Assembly (NCBI GenBank): GCA_963827135.1
Contig: CAWGZX010000004.1
Location: forward strand, 186,001 to 250,000
DNA: 64,000 bases
Source: JAJRAN01 sp963827135
GTDB taxonomy: Archaea > Thermoplasmatota > Thermoplasmata > Methanomassiliicoccales > UBA472
Reading direction: 5' to 3'
This document shows positions 41,828-50,229 of the stretch, one piece after another; position 1 is the stretch's first letter; every line of letters starts with the position of its first letter. Position numbers and translations under genes: made by a program. Below the pieces are notes generated by a model. That model searched no databases. It had not been told where the DNA came from and saw nothing but the letters and a program-made list of their open reading frames with translations.

Positions 41828-43606
41828 ATGTCTTTCGAGATGCGTTGGGACCTGAGCGTGCTGGTCAAGAGCGTGAAACCGGAGAGGATCAGAGCAGAGC
41901 TGGATTCCATGGTCCGCGCAGCGAACGTGATCAGGGAGATCTATGCGGGCCAGGTCATGGGCATGGATGCCTCGGGGGTGAGGAAGCTATTGGAGAGCCT
42001 GGACTCCTTCGCCCTAGAATTCGATGGCGTGCTGAGCTATTGCAACCTGCGCTACTCCGCCGATTCCACTGACGAGGTCGCCAAGCAGCTTCATGACGCC
42101 ATGCGCAACGCTTGGACCAAGGCCGGGCAGGCCTTGGCCTTCGCCGACGTCGAGCTGGGCAAGCTCCTGCAGCAGAGACCAGAGCTGCCTGGGGCCCCTG
42201 AACTGCGCAACTACCGGCACTACCTGGAGCGCGCATCATCGAGGGCACCGTACCTGCTCTCCGAGCGGGAGGAGCAGCTGATCATCGCCAAGGACCGCAA
42301 CGGCATATCTGCCTGGAGCCAGCTTCACAGCGATTGGCTGGGCACCAGGACCTTCCGCCTGCGCGTGGATGGCGTTGAGAAGGACATCTCCTATGGGGAG
42401 GCGGCGGGCCTCTTCAACTCCCCCGACCGCAATCTGAGGAAGGGTGCTTTCAGCGCAGTGCTAGAAGGCCTAGGAAAGGACGAGACCGTTTTCGCCTCGG
42501 CGCTGAGGGCGGTGAGCGCGGACCATCTGGATATGTGCGAATGGCGCAGATACCCCGACCCTTTGACACAGAGTTTGCTCTCCAATGATGTCGGCAGCGA
42601 GACCGTCTCCGCCATGATGCGGGTAGTGGAGAGGAACGTTGGCCTGTATCGCCGCTACCTCAGGATCAAGGCTAGGCTGCTAGACCTGGAGAGACTGGGC
42701 GGCTGGGACTTGATGGCCCCTCTGCCCTTCGCTGGCAATTCCACCTATGACTGGAGCGCCTCCCGGACGATGGTGGCCAAGGCCTATGCCGACTTCGACC
42801 CCGAGTTCGGGAGGTGGGTGGAGGAGATGTACGACCTGAGGCGCATCGACGGCGAGGTGCGGAAGGGGAAGACCCCTGGCGCATTCTGCCACACCTGGAA
42901 CGCAGGCAAGAGCGCCTTCGTCCTCCAGAGCTATAACAACCGCATGATCGATGTCTATACCCAGGCGCACGAGCTAGGGCATGCGGTGCACGCCTATCTC
43001 TATGTGCGGGAGCAGAGCCCCGCCAATTGCGATGTCGGGTCTTGCATAGCCGAGTGCGGCAGCACCTTCGGCGAGCTGCTGCTGACCGAGAAGCTCTTGA
43101 CTGAGGCGAAGGGCCGTGAGGAGAGGCAAGTGGCATTGGCCACGGTCCTGGACGAGCTGGGCATCGCCGTCTTCCTGGTGAGCGCGCGGTACTGGTTCGA
43201 GGTCGACCTCTATGAGGCGATCAAGCGCGACGAGCTGCTGGACGGGGAGTCGATCTCCAAGCTCTGGACCTCCTGCCGGGCCAAAGTCTTCGGCGAGGAG
43301 CTGGAGTGGCTGCCAGAGATGCGCTTCGACTGGACCAGGCCGCCGCATTACTACATCCCGAACTACCGCTTCTACAACTACCCTTACATCTTCGCTCAGC
43401 TCTTCGTGTTCTGCCTCTACCGCTTGTACAAGGAGCAAGGCAAGGCGTTCGTCCCGAAGTTGCGCGTGCTGCTAGCGGCGGGATCGTCCCGCTCGCCGGC
43501 GGAGCTGGGGCAAGAGCTGGGGTTCGACATCACATCCGAGGAGTTCTGGGAGAAGGGAATGCTCCAGGCCGAGGAGTTCCTGCGCCTGCTCGAGGAAACG
43601 CTCTGA
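41828..43606 (+). CDS. M3 family oligoendopeptidase (PepF type)
   Basis: The 592-residue zinc peptidase has active site QAHELGHAVHAYL (HExxH) and downstream ECGSTFGELLLTEKLL carrying the third ligand Glu. The N-terminal helical part matches oligoendopeptidase F. The ATG at 41828 (MSFEMRWDLSVL) is preferred; the frame extends 30 codons upstream with no family similarity. Cytoplasmic, degrades short peptides. The C-terminal Tyr/Phe-rich block (PPHYYIPNYRFYNYPYIFAQ) is typical of M3. It stands alone before tRNA-His. Confidence 0.9.
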   Translation: MSFEMRWDLSVLVKSVKPERIRAELDSMVRAANVIREIYAGQVMGMDASGVRKLLESLDSFALEFDGVLSYCNLRYSADSTDEVAKQLHDAMRNAWTKAGQALAFADVELGKLLQQRPELPGAPELRNYRHYLERASSRAPYLLSEREEQLIIAKDRNGISAWSQLHSDWLGTRTFRLRVDGVEKDISYGEAAGLFNSPDRNLRKGAFSAVLEGLGKDETVFASALRAVSADHLDMCEWRRYPDPLTQSLLSNDVGSETVSAMMRVVERNVGLYRRYLRIKARLLDLERLGGWDLMAPLPFAGNSTYDWSASRTMVAKAYADFDPEFGRWVEEMYDLRRIDGEVRKGKTPGAFCHTWNAGKSAFVLQSYNNRMIDVYTQAHELGHAVHAYLYVREQSPANCDVGSCIAECGSTFGELLLTEKLLTEAKGREERQVALATVLDELGIAVFLVSARYWFEVDLYEAIKRDELLDGESISKLWTSCRAKVFGEELEWLPEMRFDWTRPPHYYIPNYRFYNYPYIFAQLFVFCLYRLYKEQGKAFVPKLRVLLAAGSSRSPAELGQELGFDITSEEFWEKGMLQAEEFLRLLEETL

Positions 43607-43677
43607 GGCTCCAGACGAGGCGAGGGTGGTCCAACGGGAAACATTTATTAGCAAAGATGCTTTGAGCATCCCCAAAT

Positions 43678-43752
43678 GGCCGGGATGGGGTAGCCTGGTT
43701 ATCCTGTGGGACTGTGGATCCCTAGACCCGAGTTCAAATCTCGGTCCCGGCC
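43678..43752 (+). tRNA. tRNA-His (GTG)
   Basis: The sequence folds as a cloverleaf. Acceptor stem GCCGGGA (43679-43685) pairs with TCCCGGC (43745-43751); a G at 43678 (position -1) pairs with C73, the mark of tRNA-His. The anticodon arm is GGGA-CTGTGGA-TCCC with anticodon GTG, and the T arm contains GTTCAAATC. A TATA-like ATTTATTAG lies about 30 bases upstream. No intron is seen and CCA is not encoded. Confidence 0.92.
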
Positions 43753-43754
43753 CC

Positions 43755-43990
43755 TTTCACTTCTACGACCTGGATATCGCGTACGAACATCGCCAGACCC
43801 TGGCGGACATGAAGCCCGGAACCAATGTCATCATCTGCACTTTTGTCACCACCACTTAATCGTCGAGACGGTAGAGCGCCCTCAGTATGCCCCCCAAGGG
43901 GTCGTTGCTGAGGAGGGTCTCCCTGGTGGCATATCGGTCCTTTTCTGAGGGGCGAGATTTGATTCTGATGGCCTGGTGCCCTTCCCGTCA
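43755..43990 (+). pseudogene. Possible decayed FeoA-like domain gene
   Basis: Directly after tRNA-His one plus-strand frame reads QTLADMKPGTNVIICTFVTT, then TAA and TAG stops, then SALSMPPKGSLLRRVSLVAY and GRDLILMAWCPSRQ. The order of motifs (TLADMKPG, later L-x-x-L-x-M-x-P-x-G, and a final G-x-D-L-x-L) resembles a FeoA/SH3-like domain, which suggests a broken gene. The evidence is weak, and no intact start or frame exists. Confidence 0.28.
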
Positions 43991-44034
43991 AGTTTTATCT
44001 ATCGAGATAATTATTGGTCAGGCGGAGCTAGAGA

Positions 44035-45488
44035 ATGACTTGGAACGGGCCGTTGAACAAGGTCGATGATTTCAGATGGGAGATCCCCCAATCCTACAAG
44101 AAGTGCATGCGCACCTCAGCGGTCATCTTCGCCGACCAGAAGATGATCCAGCACATCAGGGACGACAACGCACCGGAGCAAGCGGCGAACGTGGCCTGCC
44201 TCCCCGGAATCGTGGGCAAGTCCTTGGCCATGCCCGACATCCATTGGGGCTACGGGTTCCCTATTGGCGGTGTGGCGGCGATGGATGCGGAAGAGGGCGT
44301 GATCTCGCCGGGGGGATCGGCTTCGATATCAACTGCGGCGTGCGCCTGGTGCGCACGAACCTGACCGCCAAGGAGGTGAGGCCCCGCATCAAGGAGATCA
44401 TCGGGCTGCTCTTCGAGAACGTCCCCGCAGGGGTCGGCTCCGAGGGGGTCACGGACGTGGCCGCCAATCAGATCGACGATATCCTGGCAGAGGGCGCGGA
44501 GTGGGCCGTGCACCGGGGCTATGGCTGGGAGGCGGACCTGGAAGCGACCGAGGAGGGCGGGCGCATGAAGAACGCCGACCCGTCCAAGGTGAGCAGGAAG
44601 GCCAAAGAGCGGGGCATACCTCAGGTCGGATCCTTGGGCTCCGGGAATCACTTCCTCGAGGTCGACGAGGTCGATGAGATCTTCGACCCTGAGGCGGCCA
44701 AGGCCTTCGGCATCGGCGAAAAAGGGCTGGTCACCATCACGGTCCACTGCGGCTCGCGCGGCTGCGGCCACCAGATAGCCACCGATTACCTGCAGGTCAT
44801 GGAGCGCCACACCCGGGAGACGAACATGCAGCTGCCCGACCGCCAGCTGGCTTGCGCCGGGGTGCACTCCAAGCCAGGAATGGACTACTTCGCGGCCATG
44901 GGCTGCGGCGCCAACTTCGCCTGGGCGAACCGCCAGATGATCCTCCATTGGGTGAGGCAGAGCTTCGAGAGGAGCTTCAAGCGCTCGGCCGAGGACATGG
45001 AGATGCACCAGGTCTACGATGTCGCGCACAACATCGCCAAGGTGGAGGAGTACGACGTCGATGGCAAGAGGAGGAAGGTCTACGTCCACCGCAAGGGGGC
45101 CACCCGCTCCTTCCCCAAGGACCATCCTGACGTCCCTGCGAAATACCGCCACGTCGGCCAGCCGGTGATCATACCCGGGGATATGGGGGCGGGCTCGTAC
45201 GTGCTCATCGGGACGGATAGGGTCATGAAGGAGGCCTTCGGGTCCACCTGCCACGGCGCTGGTCGGATGATGTCGCGTGCCTCCGCCACCAGGAAGTATA
45301 ACGTCAACGAGATCCGTCAGGAGATGGAGGCGCGAGGGGTGCACATCAAGGCCAGCACCAAGGACGGCATCCTGGAGGAGGCGCCTGGCGCTTACAAGGA
45401 CATTGATGACGTGATCAACGTGGTCAAGGGCGCGGGATTGTCCAAGCCGGTGGCCAGGCTGAGGCCGATAGGCGTGATGAAGGGCTGA
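44035..45488 (+). CDS. rtcB: RNA-splicing ligase RtcB, one frameshift as read
   Basis: From ATG 44035 (MTWNGPLNKVDDFRWEIPQS) the frame encodes the RtcB N-terminus to DAEEGVISPGG; the rest continues in another frame as GIGFDINCGVRLVRTNLTAK to the stop at 45488. The switch is in a run of six G near 44311-44316, where seven would keep the frame. Metal and guanylate-site motifs are intact: DINCGVR, LGSGNHFLEVD, HCGSRGCGHQ and TCHGAGRMMSRA. RtcB ligates tRNA exon halves with GTP and Mn. It is about 484 residues when repaired, the normal length, so an assembly homopolymer error is likely. Confidence 0.88.
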
Positions 45489-45626
45489 CCCGTTAGACGA
45501 AGGCCACGACGCCCTGGCCCCTTAGGAGGCGCTCTGGCATGATCAGCATCTTCCTTTCACCTAGAATAATGGACGAACTCCTTACCCGGTATTGATCGGA
45601 AAGGTGCATGCGCTCTGAGGAAAGAC

Positions 45627-46940
45627 CTAAGCCAAAATCGACTTGGCCGCGGCCTTGGCCACCTCGGCCTTGTACCTCTCGGGGCAGGAGACCATTATGG
45701 CCCAATCGAAGACCGAGCGCGACTGCAGCGCCTTCGCCAGAGGGCTATGGCGGGAGAGCGGCCTCACCTTGTCGTCGTCCAGGATGGGGACCTCGGTCTT
45801 TCCGATGCGCGGCTCGGAGATGAGAAGCTCCCTGGATGGCATGTCCAGGATGACCTCGGACGGGTGTATCCCGGCGCGGGAGGCGATGTCCTCCTCCGCC
45901 TCCTTCCGACGGCGGTAGGGAGTGAGCTGCATCAGCCTGTCCATTTGGTCGTCGGTCAGGTCCATCATGGAGAGGGAGAAGCTCTTCTTGTAGAGCTCGC
46001 GGTACTTGAGCTGGACCATGATCCGCCCGGGATAGCCGCCCTGGGCCAAGAGCTTCTCGCTCAGGCTACCGTCGTTATCGGTATGCAGGTTCCGGACTAT
46101 TCTGGCGTCGGCCATCTCCACCGCCTTGCACAGCATCATCTCCGCGATCCGGACCGTCTTGTGGAAGTAGACCGAGGAGTACATCAGGGCCCTCGCCACC
46201 AGCAAACCTTCGACCGCTACGACCCCTCCCTTGTGCACGACCAGGTCCCCGTGGTGCACTCCGATGGTCTGCAGGAGCCGGTCGAGGTCGATGGCTCCAT
46301 GCGCCACGCCGGTGTAGTGCGCGTCCCTGAGGAGGTAATCCATCTGGTCCGCGTCCACCGGTCCGTGGATCATCTGATGCAGGTAATTGTCCTGACCGAA
46401 ATGGGCTTGGCCCTCCTCGATCTCGAGCACGCTCTGGCCAGGGACGTCCGGTCCCACCGGGGAGACGACGAGGTCCGCCACTCTCTCTGGAGATATGCCC
46501 TCCTCTTCCAGGACCTCCTGCGCCGAGGAGGTGTCCTGCAAGAGCCTCATCTCTCCGTCGGAGAAGGAGCGCAGCTCGCCCTTGATCATCGATTGCGAGA
46601 GGTCGATATGGTCCACCCCGAGGCGGTCCGCCATGACCTCTTCGAGCGTGTGGGAGAAAGGAGGATGCCCCAGGTCGTGGAGCAGGGCCGCCGCCAGCAC
46701 CTCATTCCGCTCGTCGGGCCTGAGGCGAAGGGAGTCCGCCATCTTCGAAGCGATATGGAACGTGCCAAGGGAGTGCTCCAGCCGGGTATGATTCGCCCCG
46801 GGGAAGACCAGGTGCGCGAGGCCTAGCTGGTGCACACCATGCAGCCTCTGCATCTCCGGACGCCCGAGCAGGCGGAGGAACACCCCGTCCACCCTTACGC
46901 TGCCATGGACGCTGTCGTGAATGACCTTAAAGCCTGGCAC
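45627..46940 (-). CDS. HD-superfamily phosphohydrolase
   Basis: The 437-residue protein of the COG1078 type has metal motifs FPGANHTRLEHSLG (H, about 52), LHDLGHPPFSHTLEE (HD, about 87-101) and DADQMDYLLRDA (D). Members are dNTP triphosphohydrolase-like or act on other phosphate esters; the substrate is unknown. The C-terminal 130 residues are a helical extension. The TATA-like TTTATAGG about 20-26 bases before the ATG fits a leaderless start. Convergent with rtcB. Confidence 0.88.
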   Translation of the reverse strand: MPGFKVIHDSVHGSVRVDGVFLRLLGRPEMQRLHGVHQLGLAHLVFPGANHTRLEHSLGTFHIASKMADSLRLRPDERNEVLAAALLHDLGHPPFSHTLEEVMADRLGVDHIDLSQSMIKGELRSFSDGEMRLLQDTSSAQEVLEEEGISPERVADLVVSPVGPDVPGQSVLEIEEGQAHFGQDNYLHQMIHGPVDADQMDYLLRDAHYTGVAHGAIDLDRLLQTIGVHHGDLVVHKGGVVAVEGLLVARALMYSSVYFHKTVRIAEMMLCKAVEMADARIVRNLHTDNDGSLSEKLLAQGGYPGRIMVQLKYRELYKKSFSLSMMDLTDDQMDRLMQLTPYRRRKEAEEDIASRAGIHPSEVILDMPSRELLISEPRIGKTEVPILDDDKVRPLSRHSPLAKALQSRSVFDWAIMVSCPERYKAEVAKAAAKSILA

Positions 46941-47011
46941 TGGAACAAAATATGTTCGCGCCTATAAAATGATGAGTGTATGATATAAGAGAAAAGGATT
47001 CTAGGGGCGGC

Positions 47012-47392
47012 CTAAGCGAAGCCGCCTTTGATCTTGTGCCTATCGATCTTCAGGCCATTGGGGGCCACGATTATCATGTTGTGCCCAATCGCCGCCACAT
47101 CCCCATTGGTGTCCCTTGCGACCGCCTTGAGCTCGTTGGTGATCCGCTTCAGGGTCAGCTCGTCATTGGCAATGGCCGAGTAGTCGATTATGACTATATT
47201 GCCAGAGTAGGCCGGCTGCACCACCGGGTTGAGGTCCTCATAGCGGTAGATCTCAGCAATCTTGATCATTCCCTTCCCGGCGAGCGGGCTCTCCTCGTCG
47301 AAGTTCAGCGCTCCAAGGTCGATGTATTGGTCAGCCTCGACGGCCTGAACGTCCTCCTTGCTACGGATAAAAGGCTTCTTAAGCAGCGACAT
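47012..47392 (-). CDS. sepF: Archaeal cell-division protein SepF
   Basis: The 126-residue protein begins MSLLKKPFIRSKEDVQAVEA, with an N-terminal amphipathic segment that in known SepF binds membrane, and a SepF core (about 45-120: IKIAEIYRYEDLNPVVQPAY, GNIVIIDYSAIANDELTLKR, GHNMIIVAPNG). In FtsZ-based archaea it is the membrane anchor of FtsZ. No ftsZ gene is in the window. Single gene, same strand as the PUA and zinc-ribbon genes. Confidence 0.88.
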   Translation of the reverse strand: MSLLKKPFIRSKEDVQAVEADQYIDLGALNFDEESPLAGKGMIKIAEIYRYEDLNPVVQPAYSGNIVIIDYSAIANDELTLKRITNELKAVARDTNGDVAAIGHNMIIVAPNGLKIDRHKIKGGFA

Positions 47393-47500
47393 ACCATCCC
47401 TCTGTGTTGGTATCTTTTGCTCAGTATTTAAAGTTTTGATGATGTGGCTTGCTCTAGAAAATCGGTGTGCGAACGAGCATTATCTCTTCGGAACCGAGGC

Positions 47501-47995
47501 TTAGTCCTCTTCCAACTTCCAAAGCTTGTCGCCGACAAACAGTATGCTCTTGATGGCCTTCCCTGGCTTCTTGGCCGTCATCTCGCTACCCGTTACCAAG
47601 GCCTTACCTATAGCCAGCGGCTTCTTGTTCTTCTCGTCCCTGACCCATACCATGTCGCCGGGTTTCAGGTCCTCGTCCGCCTCCACGATGCCCGGCCCCA
47701 TGACGTCAGCTCCATTGATGACGAAGCGCACTGCGCCCATGTCCACGGTGACGAAGGCCTTCGTCGCTTTGTATTTAAGAAACCCTCGAACCGTGAGGAA
47801 CGCCTGGCCCTGTAGAACGAACGCGTCAATCTCCCCGTCGACAAAGATCAAGGCCATATCGGAACTCTCGGCCTGGTCCACGGTGTCCCCGACCGCGAAA
47901 ACTGGAACGCCCACCTTGGCGGAGATCTCCTCGCTCAAGGCCTTCACCTCCTTCTCCCGCAGGCGCTTCCTCTTCCTGACTCTGAGCTCTGACAT
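47501..47995 (-). CDS. PUA-domain RNA-binding protein (MCT-1/DUF1947 type)
   Basis: The 164-residue protein has an N-terminal DUF1947-like part (1-75) and a C-terminal PUA domain (about 77-155: KATKAFVTVDMGAVRFVING, ADVMGPGIVEADEDLKPGDM, VRDEKNKKPLAIGKALV). It resembles archaeal MCT-1-like proteins, which bind rRNA or tRNA and act with translation factors. The N-terminus is strongly basic (RVRKRKRLREKE). Cytoplasmic. Confidence 0.85.
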   Translation of the reverse strand: MSELRVRKRKRLREKEVKALSEEISAKVGVPVFAVGDTVDQAESSDMALIFVDGEIDAFVLQGQAFLTVRGFLKYKATKAFVTVDMGAVRFVINGADVMGPGIVEADEDLKPGDMVWVRDEKNKKPLAIGKALVTGSEMTAKKPGKAIKSILFVGDKLWKLEED

Positions 47996-48027
47996 GTGCC
48001 CCTACCCGCGAGGTTGGAAGTGCTCTC

Positions 48028-48414
48028 TCACTTCTTCTTCTTTCCGAAGAGCCTGCCCAGGCCGCGCTTGCCCTCGTCATCCTTCTTCTCTTCCTTGGCC
48101 TTCTCGGAGGCGACCGCTTCCTCGGCCACCGAGGAAAGCTGACCTTGCTGGGTCTTCATTTCCGGCTTTGGCTGCTCTGGCTCCTCTTTTAAGGAGTGCT
48201 TGATAGGTGCGGCCTCGACCTTCGGTTCGGAAGATGAGGTCTGCGGTTTGGGCTCGGACCTTATCGCGGATTGCTTCCCGGTCGCTAGAGCCTCAGCGAC
48301 CATCTCGAGGTCGTCGAAGCTAGCCATCTTCAGGTCAGCGCCACAATGCGGACATACGTTAGCGCTGGAGGGGGCCATGCGGTCACATACTGGGCATTCA
48401 ATCTCGTAACTCAT
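48028..48414 (-). CDS. Zinc-ribbon protein with disordered charged tail
   Basis: The 128-residue protein has an N-terminal zinc ribbon (CPVCDRMAPSSANVCPHCGAD, residues 8-27) and then a low-complexity Lys/Glu/Pro/Ser region ending GRLFGKKKK. No other domain is visible; unrecognised family. It lies 32 bases upstream of the PUA gene on the same strand and may be cotranscribed. Confidence 0.7.
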   Translation of the reverse strand: MSYEIECPVCDRMAPSSANVCPHCGADLKMASFDDLEMVAEALATGKQSAIRSEPKPQTSSSEPKVEAAPIKHSLKEEPEQPKPEMKTQQGQLSSVAEEAVASEKAKEEKKDDEGKRGLGRLFGKKKK

Positions 48415-48691
48415 CGACGCACTATGTGTTCCGATGCGGTTTTACCATATAAAGATTGTTGGCTGGATGCCATTGCGCGAAGACAGGGCCATATGGTCTT
48501 TTTCTCTCTAAAGAACGCCAAGAAAACGACCATGCATTATGAGGCGTTTTTCTTATTCATCTCCCAAATTTTTAATATCGACCATCCCCTAACAATTCAT
48601 GGGAAGTTGGAGCAGCGTCTGAGCTTGCTCCTTAGCCGATTCATGCGTTCGATGAAATGAATCGAAGATCGGGTCATAGGGGTCGATAACG

Positions 48692-49222
48692 GTGGCAAAG
48701 GATAGCTTCGGAGGATATGGTGGACGTACGGCTACAGCCTCAAAAGGACCAATTTTCTTCTTCGCGATATTCATGGCGATAGGTCTGATAGCAATGGCTG
48801 TGGGGATCATGTTGTACACAGATGCGCAGGAAGTGAAGGAATGGTCGCAGACTACGGGTACGATAAGCTATACAAACATCAGGTCGGAGTGGCAATCGGG
48901 GAGCCATGATAGTCCAGGCCATTACGTGTACTACCCCGTGGTGGAATATCACTATATTGTGGACGGACAGACCTTTTTTTGCAGCACCATTTCTAAGATG
49001 ACCAGTGGATCCAGCGACATCGGTTATGCCCAGAGCTTCATCAACAGTAATCCATTAGGGTCCCAGGTCACGGTCTACTATAATCCAGATAATCCGAGCG
49101 AAGCCGTTCTGCAGATGAATGGCGACCTCGAGCTCATGGTGCCTTTGTTGCTCGGTGTGGTATTCACGCTCATCGGGGCGTCCGGAGTTATTTACTTCTA
49201 TAGAAAAGGGAAGGGTGGCTAG
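48692..49222 (+). CDS. DUF3592 membrane protein
   Basis: The 176-residue protein has a hydrophobic helix at about 20-43, an extracytoplasmic DUF3592 domain (YYPVVEYHYIVDGQTF, GSQVTVYYNPDNPSEAVLQ) and a second helix at about 146-168. DUF3592 function is unknown. The start is GTG. The 277-base gap upstream (48415-48691) is AT-rich and holds no recognisable gene. It is the first of three plus-strand membrane or surface genes. Confidence 0.8.
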   Translation: MAKDSFGGYGGRTATASKGPIFFFAIFMAIGLIAMAVGIMLYTDAQEVKEWSQTTGTISYTNIRSEWQSGSHDSPGHYVYYPVVEYHYIVDGQTFFCSTISKMTSGSSDIGYAQSFINSNPLGSQVTVYYNPDNPSEAVLQMNGDLELMVPLLLGVVFTLIGASGVIYFYRKGKGG

Positions 49223-49393
49223 CCTTCTCATTTCTTATTTTACGAGAAGGGTGGTATGGGTCGGATATGGTCAGTTATCACATCAGGGCAAAATTTGACA
49301 TCAAATCAATCTAAGAGTTTCGGGGACTATGCAATTCGCAGTCCGTCGACCTCAAACAAGTAATAATATGGATGAGAGCAATCGAGGGTAACG

Positions 49394-50227
49394 ATGAAGG
49401 GTTCAGTGAGGATGCTGAAAATCATCAATAGCCTTTGGCTAGTGATTATAGCCCTGATACTCATCTTCGCTGCGATCCCCATCATCCCAGGAATTGTCGT
49501 CGTCAAACCCCCAGGGCCCGAAGGCTGGACGACGACTATTACCGACGATACTGTAATTATGACGGGGAACGTGAGCATTCGTAATGGTGGATTCTTCGCT
49601 TTCAACAACTTCTATTTCGTGATCAAACTCTACAATGAGAACGGTTCTGACCTGGCCTCGTTCTCCTCTGACAGGACAAATCTACTTCCAGGCCTTTGGA
49701 TGGACGTTCCTGTGGCCTTCTACATTAACAAGACCGCGTTAGGATCGGACGTGCTTGAGGCCTTGCTCAGATCCGAGGTAACATTCGCAAGTCTGGTCTA
49801 CTTCAACATCAATTACCTATTCGATTTCAGAATCCAGGCAGGGTTCAGAGGCAACGTGACAGTCGGTCCGCTCATCAATAATCTCGTTGTGGATTGGAAC
49901 AATACCACCGTCATTTCCAACGGAACCAATTATGAAATGATCATACCATATTCCTTTGACTCCAGAGCTGTGGTGAATGGAAGCCATTTGAGCATATCAG
50001 GTTCGATAAGCAACGCTACTACTATGCTCGGGATCATATCTACCGATGTGACCTTGGGCGGGCCGGTCAATAGTACGATCGTGATTAATCTCTCGCAGGA
50101 TGCCTACAATCACCTAAGCACCACTCCCGACCATCTCTTCTTGGACCTGCAGCTCACGTTGAATGATGCGACCTATAACGTGACCGCTGAACGAGATTGG
50201 GTGCCTCCATCTCAAGGGGGTGGTTAG
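49394..50227 (+). CDS. Hypothetical surface protein with N-terminal membrane anchor
   Basis: Unrecognised 277-residue protein. One hydrophobic helix (about residues 12-37, INSLWLVIIALILIFAAIPI) is followed by a beta-rich, Asn/Thr-rich domain with many N-x-S/T sequons (GNVSIRN, DWNNTTVIS, SNGTNY, VNGSHLS, NSTIVINLS), suggesting an extracytoplasmic, N-glycosylated protein. The pattern of alternating strands recalls LEA-2/WHy-like domains, tentatively. A TAATAATATG element lies about 25-33 bases upstream. The 16-helix membrane protein gene follows after 2 bases, so the two probably form one unit. Confidence 0.7.
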   Translation: MKGSVRMLKIINSLWLVIIALILIFAAIPIIPGIVVVKPPGPEGWTTTITDDTVIMTGNVSIRNGGFFAFNNFYFVIKLYNENGSDLASFSSDRTNLLPGLWMDVPVAFYINKTALGSDVLEALLRSEVTFASLVYFNINYLFDFRIQAGFRGNVTVGPLINNLVVDWNNTTVISNGTNYEMIIPYSFDSRAVVNGSHLSISGSISNATTMLGIISTDVTLGGPVNSTIVINLSQDAYNHLSTTPDHLFLDLQLTLNDATYNVTAERDWVPPSQGGG

Positions 50228-50229
50228 GA

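Noticed and set aside
44250..45344. Long minus-strand frame (364 codons) over rtcB
   Set aside because: His/Val/Leu-rich antisense translation of a conserved enzyme; no motif and no promoter.
45747..46826. Long plus-strand frame (359 codons) over the HD hydrolase
   Set aside because: Antisense shadow of a clear HD-superfamily gene.
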